From NCBI GenBank assembly GCA_964475385.1, contig CAYYWV010000017.1, positions 1 to 30,288 of the forward strand: 30,288 nucleotides of DNA, written 5' to 3'. The stretch's first letter is position 1. Every line of letters begins with the position of its first letter. The notes under the pieces were generated by a model. The model ran no database searches, was not told the origin of the DNA, and saw only the letters and a list, made by a program, of their open reading frames with translations. The translations under genes and the position numbers were made by a program. Source of the stretch: CAYYWV01 sp964475385 (GTDB lineage Bacteria; Pseudomonadota; Alphaproteobacteria; JAAXGF01). Below, piece after piece: positions 1-11,073 of the stretch.

Positions 1-107
1 ACCGGGCTGCGGATGCTGGCGGCGCCGCGGGGCGCGCTTTATGATGGCGGTCTCGCACCGACGCGCCGGGCGCGTCCGGGCATCGGGAGGAACGGGGAGG
101 ACAAGCT
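1..107. other. Left-edge leader region upstream of hyi
   Basis: No gene can be firmly assigned here. One plus-strand frame closes with TGA at 42-44 after 13 codons, so it could be the tail of an upstream gene, but the peptide is not recognisable. Glyoxylate carboligase commonly precedes hyi and the reductase gene, so a gcl end is possible; that is inference only. The clear element is the hyi ribosome binding site GGAGG at 96-100, seven bases before the ATG at 108. Confidence 0.3.
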
Positions 108-923
108 ATGCCGCGGTTCGCCGCCAATCTCACCATGCTGTTCACGGAGCGGCCTTTTCTCGATCGTTTCGCGGCCGCCGCCGAGGCCGGCTTCGAGGCG
201 GTCGAGTACCTGTTTCCCTACGCCTACGAGGCGAACGCGCTCGCCGAACGGCTGCGGGCGAACGGGCTCGTCCAGGCGCTGTTCAACCTGCCCGCGGGCG
301 ACTGGGAGGCCGGCGAGCGCGGCGTCGCCTGCCATCCCGACCGGATCGAAGAGTTCCGCGAAGGCGTGGCCAAGGCGATCGAGTACGCGGCCGCGCTAGG
401 GTGCCGGCGGCTCAACTGCCTCGCCGGGATCGCGCCCGAGGGCGTCGAAGAGGCGGCGTTGCGCGCGACCTTCGTCGACAACCTGCGGTATGCGGCGGAT
501 GCGCTCGCCCGCGCCGGGCTTACCCTTTTGATCGAGCCGATCAACACCCAGGACGTTCCCGGCTTCTATCTCTCGCGGACCGATCAGGCGGCCGCCATTC
601 TGGATGCGGTCGGCGCCGACAATCTGATGATCCAGTACGACGCCTATCACGCCCAGATCATGGAAGGGAACCTCGCCGAGACCCTCGCGCGCCATTCGGC
701 GCGGATCGGCCATATCCAGATCGCCGAGGTGCCCGGCCGCCACGAGCCCGGCACGGGCGAGATCGACTATCGCTTTCTGTTCGCCCACCTTGACCGCATC
801 GGCTATGGCGGCTGGGTGGGCTGCGAGTACAAGCCCGCCGCAGGCACGGCCGAAGGCCTCGGCTGGTTCGCGCCCTACCGGCGGCGCGCGGCGGGCGAAG
901 ACACGGAAGGAGACCGCGCATGA
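108..923 (+). CDS. hyi: Hydroxypyruvate isomerase
   Basis: Interconverts hydroxypyruvate and tartronate semialdehyde in cytoplasmic glyoxylate metabolism. The 271-residue protein is a full-length xylose-isomerase-like TIM barrel. Visible family motifs are EAVEYLFPY near residue 30, LIEPIN with Glu143, QYDAYHAQ near 176, GHIQIAEVPGRHEPGTGE at 201-218, and GCEYKP with Glu240. Glu143 and Glu240 sit at the positions of the two metal/catalytic glutamates known in E. coli Hyi. The ATG is preceded by GGAGG seven bases upstream. Its stop overlaps the start of the reductase gene (ATGA), so the two are translationally coupled. Closely related barrel families (OtnI) share this architecture, but the reductase neighbour favours Hyi. 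Confidence 0.92.
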   Translation: MPRFAANLTMLFTERPFLDRFAAAAEAGFEAVEYLFPYAYEANALAERLRANGLVQALFNLPAGDWEAGERGVACHPDRIEEFREGVAKAIEYAAALGCRRLNCLAGIAPEGVEEAALRATFVDNLRYAADALARAGLTLLIEPINTQDVPGFYLSRTDQAAAILDAVGADNLMIQYDAYHAQIMEGNLAETLARHSARIGHIQIAEVPGRHEPGTGEIDYRFLFAHLDRIGYGGWVGCEYKPAAGTAEGLGWFAPYRRRAAGEDTEGDRA

Positions 924-1804
924 CCGACATCGGCTTCATCGGCACCGGCATCATGGGCAGGCCCATGGCCGGCCATCTCCAGAAGGCGGGCCACGCCCTC
1001 TATCTCACCCGCCACCGCAACCCGCCGCCGCCCGAGCTGATCGAAGGCGGCGCGGTCGAGTGCCCGAACCCGCGCGCGGTCGCCGAACGCGCCGAGGTGG
1101 TCATCGTCATGGTGCCCGACACGCCCGACGTCGAACAGGTTCTGTTCGGCGAGGACGGCGTCGCCGCCGGCCTGAGCCCGGGCAAGATGGTCATCGACAT
1201 GAGCTCGATTTCGCCGATCGCCACCAAAGACTTCGCCCGGCGAATCGCCGAGATGGGCTGCGACTGGCTCGATGCGCCGGTCTCGGGCGGCGAGGTCGGG
1301 GCCAAGGCGGCGACGCTCACCATCATGGCGGGCGGCACGGATGCGGCGTTCGCGCGCGCCCGGCCGTTGCTCGAGCTGATGGGCAAGAACATCACCCTGG
1401 TCGGCGGGGCGGGCGACGGCCAGACCTGCAAGGTCGCCAATCAGATCATCGTCGCGCTGACCATCGAAGCGGTGGCCGAAGCGCTTCTGTTCGCGGCCAA
1501 GGCCGGCGCCGACCCGGCCCGGGTGCGCGAGGCGCTGATGGGCGGCTTCGCCTCGTCGCGCATTCTCGAGGTCCACGGCGAGCGCATGATCAAGCGGACC
1601 TTCGATCCCGGATTCCGCATCCGTCTCCATCAGAAAGACCTCAACCTCGCGCTCGCGGGCGCGCAGGCGCTCGGGATCAGCCTGCCGAATACGGCGACCG
1701 CGCAGGAGCTGTTCAACGCTTGCGTCGCCAACGGCGGCGAGGGGTGGGATCACGCGGCGATGGTGCGCGCGCTCGAAATCATGGCCGGCCACGAGGTCGC
1801 CTGA
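920..1804 (+). CDS. glxR: 2-hydroxy-3-oxopropionate (tartronate semialdehyde) reductase
   Basis: Reduces tartronate semialdehyde to D-glycerate with NAD(P)H. The 294-residue protein belongs to the beta-hydroxyacid dehydrogenase family. The Rossmann motif GFIGTGIMG lies at residues 5-13, the substrate-binding segment DAPVSGGEVGA at 118-128, and the catalytic lysine is Lys171 in GQTCKVANQ. Length is normal for GlxR/GarR. The start is ATG in a 4-base overlap with hyi, with GAAGGAGA about 8 bases upstream inside hyi. With hyi it makes a glyoxylate-to-glycerate module. 3-hydroxyisobutyrate dehydrogenase is the main alternative; the hyi context argues against it. Confidence 0.9.
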   Translation: MTDIGFIGTGIMGRPMAGHLQKAGHALYLTRHRNPPPPELIEGGAVECPNPRAVAERAEVVIVMVPDTPDVEQVLFGEDGVAAGLSPGKMVIDMSSISPIATKDFARRIAEMGCDWLDAPVSGGEVGAKAATLTIMAGGTDAAFARARPLLELMGKNITLVGGAGDGQTCKVANQIIVALTIEAVAEALLFAAKAGADPARVREALMGGFASSRILEVHGERMIKRTFDPGFRIRLHQKDLNLALAGAQALGISLPNTATAQELFNACVANGGEGWDHAAMVRALEIMAGHEVA

Positions 1805-1829
1805 GCCGAAAGGAAGGAGCGGGGCGGGG

Positions 1830-2696
1830 TCAGCCTTCGGCGGCGCGGCGGCGGTCCTGGCCGCTGCGGCGCTCGATGCCCGCGGGCGGCATGCCGTCGG
1901 CCGACCGGCGCAGACGGCGACGGTCGAGACCCGTCCGCCGGTCGGTGAATCGGCCCGGATCCTGCTCGGCGGCCACCTCTTCGAGAAGCGCGCGGTCGCG
2001 GATCAAGAGCCCGTCGTCGCCGCGCGCAAGAAGCCCTTCGGCGGTGAGCTGGCTGATGGTGCGCGCCACCGTCTCGCGCGTGGTGCTCGCCTGGGCCGCG
2101 ATCTCGCGATGCGCCGGCAGTTCCCGGATCAATGTCCCGTCCTCGCCGTCGTCGTCGGCGAGCCGAAGGAGCTCGATGATCACGCGCTGGCCGGCGCTCA
2201 AGGTGCTCACGTCCATGATCCGATCGTTGGCGCGGCGGAGGAGCTCCGCAAGCCGGCGCAGCACCGCGAACGCCACGTCCGGGTGCGCGCGCAGCACGCG
2301 CTCGAAGTCGCGTCCGGCCATGCAGGCGATCAGGCAGTCCTCGGCCGCGATCACGCTCGCCGCGCGCGGCTTGCCGTCGATCGCCGCAAGCTCGCCGAAG
2401 AAGCCGCCGGGACCGATTCGGCCGAGGCCGATCTCGCGCCCGCCGAGCGAGTAGTTCACCACCTGGACCGCGCCCCGGACGATGAAGTAAACGTCGCGGC
2501 CGTCGTCGTCGCGCTCGATGATGCGCTCGCCCGCGGCGCAAGTGCGCCAGCGGCAGAGCTTCTCGATGTCGCGCAGGGCTTCGGGCGCGAGGCTCTCGAA
2601 CAGAGCGATGCGCGCGACCCGCAACTCGGGTTCGCATGCGCGGCAGGGCGCGGGACGGACGGGCGCGGCGACGGCGTTGGGGCTCGGTCTGGCCAA
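1830..2696 (-). CDS. Crp/Fnr family transcription regulator with basic repeat tail
   Basis: A 288-residue DNA-binding regulator. The cyclic-nucleotide fold (about residues 30-145) has an intact phosphate-binding-cassette pattern, FGELAAIDGKPRAASV, so a nucleotide ligand is plausible. The helix-turn-helix is near residues 190-235; its recognition helix TTRETVARTI keeps the Arg-Glu-x3-Arg of E. coli CRP, which suggests a TGTGA-type half site (inference). Cys18 and Cys21 form a CxxC at the N terminus, but the FNR cluster spacing is absent. A tail of about 45 residues follows, with two copies of a basic motif, DRRTGLDRRR and ERRSGQDRRR. The start is TTG, supported by GAGGGA just upstream and by an in-frame stop at 2751-2753 with no ATG between. 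It is convergent with the reductase gene. Confidence 0.88.
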   Translation of the reverse strand: MARPSPNAVAAPVRPAPCRACEPELRVARIALFESLAPEALRDIEKLCRWRTCAAGERIIERDDDGRDVYFIVRGAVQVVNYSLGGREIGLGRIGPGGFFGELAAIDGKPRAASVIAAEDCLIACMAGRDFERVLRAHPDVAFAVLRRLAELLRRANDRIMDVSTLSAGQRVIIELLRLADDDGEDGTLIRELPAHREIAAQASTTRETVARTISQLTAEGLLARGDDGLLIRDRALLEEVAAEQDPGRFTDRRTGLDRRRLRRSADGMPPAGIERRSGQDRRRAAEG

Positions 2697-2809
2697 GGGC
2701 TTCCCTCGCGGGCTCGGGGCGGCGGGCGCGATGCGCGCGCCGCGATCGCACTACTTTGCGGCGACAGCGCTAAAAAACCCTTAACCCTGGCGTGTCAGCG
2801 GTTGCGGGC
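2697..2809. other. Gap between the regulator and the upstream membrane-protein operon
   Basis: This holds the likely leader of the Crp-type gene. It contains an A/T-rich stretch, TAAAAAACCCTTAACCC, at 2771-2787, notable in such GC-rich DNA. On the minus strand this reads as a six-T run after a GGGTTAAGGG segment, but no convincing stem precedes it, so I do not call it a terminator. No gene is seen. Confidence 0.4.
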
Positions 2810-4890
2810 TCAGCGGCCCTCGGCGCGCCAGGCGAGCATCAGCCCGCCGAGCGCCAGCGCGAGCACCAGCCAGACGGGCAAAAGCGGCGCTTGGCGGATT
2901 CCGGCGACCCGGTAGGCGCGGTTGGCGCGCAGGCCCAACCAGCCGCGCCCGGCGGTGTCGCGCCCGGCCCGCACCTTGCGCAAGAGCGGCGCGCCCGCGT
3001 CTTCGAGCCACACCACCGCCCCGCCGGTGGCCCGGGCGATCGGGGCGAGGCGGTCTTCGGTCGCGCGCAAGTCCAGGTACTCGCGCGGGTTCACGTCGCC
3101 GACCGCGGCGATCGCGCTGAGCCCGCCCTCCGTAAGGCGGTAGATCCCGGGCTCGTCGACGTCGATCGTCGCAGTGTAACGGCCGGGTCCGGCGGGCGAG
3201 AGCGCGACCTCGCGGCGAACGCCCGAAGGCGAGACCACCGTCACCATCCCTTCGCCGTCGCCCAGGCTTCGGCGCAGAATCGAGATTCGGTCGCCTTTGG
3301 CGCTCGCGCGCAGCTCCTCTTCTTCGAGGTCGGGCTCCTTCATCAGCCAATGCGCGAGCCGGCGCAAAAGCTCGGCCTGGGGGCCGCCGCCCTCGAAGCC
3401 GCGCGCCCACAGCCACATCTGATCGGTGAGAAGCTGGGCCACGCGCCCCTTGCCGACCCGGTCGAGCACCAGGATCGGCCGGCCCCCAACCCCTTTCATC
3501 AAGACCTGGCCGCGGTCGGCCTCGACGTCGATCTGGCGGAACCAGCGGCCCCAGCGCGCGCCGGTTTCGCCATCGCCGCCGAGAAGCGCCGCGGTCACCG
3601 GATGACGGCGGCCGATCTCGGTGAGCTCGGCGCGGAAGCCGCGTTCGAACACGCCGCCCGTGGGGCGCGCCGGCAGCACGGCGTTGAGCGGGGTGCGGAA
3701 CAGGCTCAAGGGCGTGGCGAACGACGGCCCCGCCGCGGTCAAAAGCGCGCCTCCGTTCTCGACGTAACGGGCGATGTTGTCGAGATAGCTCAGCGGCACC
3801 ACGCCGCGGCGGCGGTAGCGGTCGAAGATGATGAGGTCGAAGTCGTCGAGCCGCTCCTGGAACAGCTCGCGGATCGGGAACGAGATCAGGGCGAGCTCGC
3901 GGATCGGGGTCGCGTCCTGCTTCTCGGGCGGGCGCAGGATCGTGAAGTGGACGAGATCGACCGACGGGTCGGCCTTGAGCAGGTTGCGCCAGACCCGCTC
4001 GCCGGGATGGGCCTCGCCCGAGATCAGGAGAACCCGCAGCCGGTCGCGCACGCCGTTGACCTCGACCACGGCGCGGTTGTTGATGAGGCTGAGCTCGTTG
4101 GCGGCGGGCTCGACCTCGAGCGCGATCGCGGTCGGCCCGGCGCGCTCGAGGGTGAAGGTCATGGTATAGCTTTCGCCGACCGGCACCAACGCCGTGCGCG
4201 CGGCGCCGCCGCCGCGGCGGATCGTGACCCGGGCGAGCCGGGGGCCGGGGGCGCTGTCCTCGATGCGCAGCCGCAGCGAAAGCTTGTCGCCGACGATGCC
4301 GTAGCGCGGCGCGCTCTCGACGATCAGGCGGCGGTCGGCGGCGTCGCGCCGGCCGGCGATGAGCGCGTGGAAGGGGGCGTCGAAGCCGAGCCCGGCCGTC
4401 GTTTCGGGCGCGTCGTGGACTTGCCCGTCGGTCAACGCGATGACGCCGGCGAGCCGCCGCCGCGGCGCGTCGGCGAGCGCTTCGCGAAGCGCCGCGAACA
4501 GGCGCGTGCCCGAGGCCGGGGCCGCGCCCTTGGCCTTGCTCGTCTCCGAGAGCCGGACCACGCGGACCTCGAGATCGGGCAGCGCCGAAAGCCGCTCGCG
4601 CAGGGTGGCGAGCGCGGCTTCGGTCTCGGCCGTGCGCGCGCCCACCCGCTGGCTCGGCGAATCGTCGACCACCACGACCGCGATGTCGGGAAGCATCTCG
4701 CGCGTCTCCTCGACGAGCGCCGGGTTGAGAAGCGCGCCGAGCGCGACCGCGAGCCCGAGCGCGCGCCACCAGGCTCCGCGCGCCCGGCGCAGGAAGGCGA
4801 GCGCAACCGCGGCCGCGGCGAGCGCGGCGAGCCCTGCGAGCAGCGGCCAGGGCAGAAGCGGCGCGAAGGCGACCGACGACAGCGCGGTGG

Positions 4891-4894
<4 letters not shown>
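2810..4894 (-). CDS. Membrane protein with VWA-like and glutamine-amidotransferase-like region (last gene of MoxR cluster)
   Basis: A 694-residue membrane protein of unknown function. Hydrophobic helices lie near residues 13-34 and 42-60, and a C-terminal anchor near 668-690. A VWA-like strand ends in DDSPS (77-81), matching a MIDAS DxSxS pattern. The central part, with ISFPIRELFQERLDDFDLII and later YVENGGALLTAAGP, looks like the class I glutamine-amidotransferase-like fold seen in proteins of such clusters; no catalytic triad could be confirmed. The ATG at 4894 overlaps the stop of the DUF4159 gene (ATGA), which fixes the start; the open frame extends further upstream but only as an antisense-type shadow. 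It is the last of four tightly packed genes with MoxR, DUF58 and DUF4159. Confidence 0.85.
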
Positions 4895-7618
<2,724 letters not shown>

Positions 7619-7626
<8 letters not shown>

Positions 7627-8521
7627 CGCTCGCCCCGCCGCGCGGCCGGGTCGCCATGGCCGCGTAAAGCGCGAGAAGCGCGGCCTGCGCCGGCTGGTCG
7701 GTGTGATGGGTGGTATGCCCCCAACCCCCGGCCCGGGCGAGGTCGGCGAGCGCCGCGCGCCGCGCCTTCATGCGCGCGGCGTAAGCCTCGCGCAGGGATT
7801 CGGGCCGCCCGATCAGGATCTCGCCCTCGCCTTCGAGCCCCGAGAACACGCTGCGTCCGGCGAAGGGAAGGATCTCCTCGGCGGGATCGACGATCTCGAC
7901 CAGATGGCCGCGCAAGCCCCGCCCGACATAGTGCTTGACCAGGGCCTCGATCTCTTCGAACGGGGAGAGGAAGTCGCCGATCAGCACGATCTGGGCGTGG
8001 CGCGGCAAGGCGGCGGCGGGCGGCAGGCTCGCCTGGCCGTCGGCCCGGTCCACGCGCTCGAGCGCGGCGGCGATTCGGCTCAGCGCGGCGCTGCCCGCGG
8101 CGGGCCGCGCGGTCTCGCCGAGAAGGGCGATCTGCTCGCCGCCGCGGACCAGAAGCACCGCAAGGGCGAGCAGAAGAAGCGCCGCGCGCTCGGCCTTGGT
8201 CTCGGCGGCGAGCGCCGAGCGGTAATGCATCGAGGGCGAAGCGTCGGCCCACAGCCAGACGCTTTGCGCCGCTTCCCACTCGTTCTCGCGCACATAGACG
8301 TGGAGGCGCTTGGCCGACTGCCGCCAGTCGATGCGTTGGGCGGCGTCGCCTGGCTGGTAGCGGCGGTACTGCCAGAAGGTCTCGCCGGCGCCGACCCGCC
8401 TGCGGCCGTGAACGCCTTGCGAGACGACCGAGGCGACCCGTTCGGCGGCGACGAGGAGCGGCGGCAGGGCGGCCGCAAGTTGCTCGGCCCGTTGCCGGCG
8501 CGCGAGCGAACCGGAAGTCAT
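7619..8521 (-). CDS. DUF58 domain-containing protein
   Basis: A 300-residue protein of the DUF58 family, typically encoded next to MoxR ATPases. The hallmark YRRYQPGDAAQRIDWRQSAK spans residues 52-71. A VWA-like metal motif, WADASPSM at 91-98, has the DxSxS arrangement. There is no signal peptide or clear transmembrane helix, so it is likely cytoplasmic or peripheral. It sits 45 bases after the MoxR gene and overlaps the next gene by 8 bases. In known clusters MoxR-type ATPases act as chaperones on VWA proteins; here that partnership is inferred from context. Confidence 0.92.
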
Positions 8522-8566
8522 CGCAGGGCCGGGATCATGGCGGGGCGGCCGTCATGGGGGCCGGGC

Positions 8567-9577
8567 TCAGCCGAGGGGCGCGCACAGCCGCTCGATGATC
8601 TGATCGATGGTCACGCCGTCGGCCCGGGCGGCGAAGTTGAGCGCCATCCGGTGGCGCAGAATGGGGCCGGCGAGCGCGACCACGTCGTCGATCGAGGGCG
8701 AAAGCCGGCCGTCGAGGATGGCGCGCCCGCGCACCGCGAGCATCAGCGCCTGGCTCGCCCGCGGCCCCGGTCCCCAGGCGACGTGGCGGCGAATCTCGTC
8801 GATGTCGCTGCTCTCGGGCCGGCCGGCGCGGACCAGGGCGAGGATCGCCTCGACCACGCTTTCGCCGACCGGGATGCGGCGCAGAAGGGCCTGGGCCTCG
8901 ACCAGCTCGGCCGCGGTGACGACCTCGCGGGGCGCCGCGTCCTCGGCCCCGGTGGTCGCGATCAGCATGCGGCGCTCGGCCTCGTGGTCGGGATAGTCGA
9001 TGTCGATCTCCATCAGGAAGCGGTCGAGCTGCGCCTCGGGCAGCGGGTAGGTGCCTTCCTGCTCGAGCGGGTTCTGGGTCGCGAGCACGTGGAAGGGCGT
9101 GGGCAGCGGGTGGCGCTGACCGGCGATCGAGACCTCGCGCTCCTGCATCGCCTGGAGGAGGGCCGACTGGGTGCGCGGGCTCGCGCGGTTGATCTCGTCG
9201 GCCATGAGGAGCTGGCAGAACACCGGCCCCTTGATGAAACGGAACGACCGCCGCCCGGTTTCCGACTCCTCGAGCACCTCGGAACCGAGGATATCGGCGG
9301 GCATCAGGTCGGGGGTGAACTGCACGCGCTTTTCGCTCAGGCCCAGCACCACGCCGAGGGTTTCCACGAGCCGGGTCTTGGCCAGCCCGGGCACGCCGAT
9401 GAGCAGAGCGTGACCGCCGCTCAGCAGCGTGATAAGAGAGTGTTCGATGACGTGGGCTTGCCCGAAGATAATGCGGCCGACCGAGTCGCGCACCGACGCC
9501 ATCTTTTCGGCGAGCGCGTCGATCCGCGCGATCAGATCGCGCGCGGGCTCGATCGGGGTCGGCGAGGCGTCGGACAT
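8567..9577 (-). CDS. MoxR-family AAA+ ATPase
   Basis: A 336-residue AAA+ ATPase of the MoxR group, the first gene of the cluster. Walker A is GVPGLAKT (61-68), Walker B LLMADE (123-128), sensor 1 ATQNP (166-170), and the likely arginine finger lies in EAQLDRF (Arg186). The C-terminal lid follows from about residue 220. MoxR proteins are thought to remodel or insert cofactors into VWA-containing partners, and two such partners are encoded directly downstream. The ATG has GGAG nine bases upstream. The promoter must lie in the short divergent gap with the DUF1285 gene. Confidence 0.95.
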   Translation of the reverse strand: MSDASPTPIEPARDLIARIDALAEKMASVRDSVGRIIFGQAHVIEHSLITLLSGGHALLIGVPGLAKTRLVETLGVVLGLSEKRVQFTPDLMPADILGSEVLEESETGRRSFRFIKGPVFCQLLMADEINRASPRTQSALLQAMQEREVSIAGQRHPLPTPFHVLATQNPLEQEGTYPLPEAQLDRFLMEIDIDYPDHEAERRMLIATTGAEDAAPREVVTAAELVEAQALLRRIPVGESVVEAILALVRAGRPESSDIDEIRRHVAWGPGPRASQALMLAVRGRAILDGRLSPSIDDVVALAGPILRHRMALNFAARADGVTIDQIIERLCAPLG

Positions 9578-9631
9578 GAAATCGGTCTCCGTGGCGTTGT
9601 GCGGATGGCTATTGGAGCAAAGGGCCCGGAA

Positions 9632-10249
9632 ATGAGCAAGCCGCCCACCGATCCCACCGCTTTTGCGGCTGCGCTCGGCCAGAGCGGAAAAAGCGCCGAC
9701 GCTGGTTCCGCGCCCGCCGGGGAGCCTCTATCCGCCAAGGGCGCGGGCCGGCGGGAGCCTACGCTTTGCGGCGATCTCGACATGCGGATCGCGCGCGACG
9801 GCACTTGGTTCTATCACGGCTCGCCCATCGGCCGCAAACCGCTGGTCAAGCTGTTCGCCTCGGTCCTGCGCCGCGACGACGACGGAACCTACTGGTTGGT
9901 CACTCCGGTCGAGAAAGGGCGCATCGAGGTCGAGGACGCCCCTTTCGTTGCGGTCGCGCTTACGGTCGAGGGCGCGGGCCGGGACCAGCGCCTGCGCTTT
10001 CGCACCAATCTCGACGACGAGGTGGTCGCCGGCCCCGATCATCCGATCCGGGTCTCCGAGAACCCGGAGACCGGCGAACCCGCGCCTTACGTTCTGGTCC
10101 GCGACCGGCTGGAGGCCCTGATCGCGCGTTCGGTGTTCTACGATCTCGTCGCGCTCGGGGTCGAAGAGGAGCGCGACGGCGAAACCCTGTTCGGCGTATG
10201 GAGCGAAGGCCGTTTCTTTCCGCTCGGACGGCTCGGGACCGGGGCTTGA
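9632..10249 (+). CDS. DUF1285 domain-containing protein
   Basis: A 205-residue cytoplasmic protein of the DUF1285 family, function unknown. After a low-complexity N terminus the conserved region starts near residue 45 with DMRIARDGTWFYHGSPIGRK, followed by LVKLFASVLRRDDDGTYWLV and VEDAPFVAVAL. I chose ATG 9632, which has AAAGGG about seven bases upstream; an in-frame ATG at 9605 lacks such a site. The stop overlaps the TTG start of the Nudix gene (TTGA), so the genes are coupled. The run DUF1285, Nudix, DUF6111, cca is a single plus-strand operon, divergent from moxR. Confidence 0.87.
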   Translation: MSKPPTDPTAFAAALGQSGKSADAGSAPAGEPLSAKGAGRREPTLCGDLDMRIARDGTWFYHGSPIGRKPLVKLFASVLRRDDDGTYWLVTPVEKGRIEVEDAPFVAVALTVEGAGRDQRLRFRTNLDDEVVAGPDHPIRVSENPETGEPAPYVLVRDRLEALIARSVFYDLVALGVEEERDGETLFGVWSEGRFFPLGRLGTGA

Positions 10250-10800
10250 CCCCGGCGCGCCTTCGCGAGCGCCTGGCCGCCGTTCCTTGCGGCGCGGCGC
10301 CGGCGCATCTGACCCGGGCCGCCGTTCTGGTGGCGCTGGTCGCTCGCGACGACGGGCCTACCGCGATCTTCACCCGGCGCACCGACCATCTCGCCGACCA
10401 CGCCGGTCAGATCAGCTTTCCCGGCGGTCGGATCGAGGCCGCCGACCAAGGCCCGGTCGCCGCGGCGCTGCGCGAGGCCGAGGAGGAGATCGGGCTCGCC
10501 GCCGGCGCGGTCGAGGTGCTCGGCCAACTTTCGGTCTGCGACACCTCGACCGGCTTCGCCGTCGTGCCGGTGGTCGGGCTGGTGCGGCCGCCGCTCAGCT
10601 TGCGCGCCGATCCGTTCGAGGTGGCCGAGATCTTCGAGGTTCCGCTCTCCTTCCTTCTCGATCCCGCCAACCGGCGCTTGAAGCGCTATCCCGGCGGATA
10701 CGAATCTTACGTGTTCGACTGGCGCGGGCGCGTCATTTGGGGCGCCACCGCGCGCATCGTGGTCGATCTCATCCGGACGATTGGGTCATGCGTCGGTTAA
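10246..10800 (+). CDS. CoA pyrophosphatase (Nudix hydrolase)
   Basis: A 184-residue Nudix hydrolase predicted to split coenzyme A or its derivatives into phosphopantetheine and 3',5'-ADP. The CoA-specific signature FTRRTDHLADHAGQISFPGG directly precedes the Nudix box, which ends ALREAEEEIGL. The usual glutamate seven residues before REAEEE is replaced by Gln, as the GGRIEAAD-type box of this subfamily is shifted. The start is TTG at 10246: it is in frame, overlaps the DUF1285 stop by 4 bases, and gives a normal family length. The 3' end overlaps the DUF6111 gene by 13 bases. Confidence 0.9.
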   Translation: MTPARLRERLAAVPCGAAPAHLTRAAVLVALVARDDGPTAIFTRRTDHLADHAGQISFPGGRIEAADQGPVAAALREAEEEIGLAAGAVEVLGQLSVCDTSTGFAVVPVVGLVRPPLSLRADPFEVAEIFEVPLSFLLDPANRRLKRYPGGYESYVFDWRGRVIWGATARIVVDLIRTIGSCVG

Positions 10801-11063
10801 TCCTGTCCTATCTCTTGCCGCTTCTGTTGCCCTTTGCGGCTTATGCCCTGTGGCTTGCGCTGGTGCGCTGGCGGGCGCGGCGCGCGGGCGCGCAAGTGCC
10901 GGGCTGGAACGACGCGCCGCTCACCTGGCTGATCATCGCGGGAATCGCGCTCGCCTCGATGGGCTTCGTCTACCTTGGGCTGCGCGAGGACGCGCCGCCC
11001 GAAGCCAAGTACCAGCCGCCCCATATGGAGAACGGGGTCATCGTCCCCGGCCGGTTCGAGTAG
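10788..11063 (+). CDS. DUF6111 family small membrane protein
   Basis: A 91-residue protein with two hydrophobic helices, about residues 4-26 (LILSYLLPLLLPFAAYALWL) and 46-64 (APLTWLIIAGIALASMGFVY). It ends with a proline-rich segment, PPEAKYQPPHMENG, and VPGRFE. This matches the alphaproteobacterial DUF6111 family, which commonly lies next to cca; its function is unknown. It overlaps the Nudix gene by 13 bases and is followed by cca after 10 bases. Confidence 0.85.
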   Translation: MRRLILSYLLPLLLPFAAYALWLALVRWRARRAGAQVPGWNDAPLTWLIIAGIALASMGFVYLGLREDAPPEAKYQPPHMENGVIVPGRFE

Positions 11064-11073
11064 GTTCCGGGCG

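Noticed and set aside
2620..2696. An FNR-type oxygen-sensing iron-sulfur cluster in the Crp-family protein
   Set aside because: Only one CxxC is present near the N terminus. The four-cysteine spacing of FNR is missing.
2771..2787. An intrinsic terminator between the membrane-protein operon and the Crp-type gene
   Set aside because: There is a six-T run on the minus strand but no stable stem before it.
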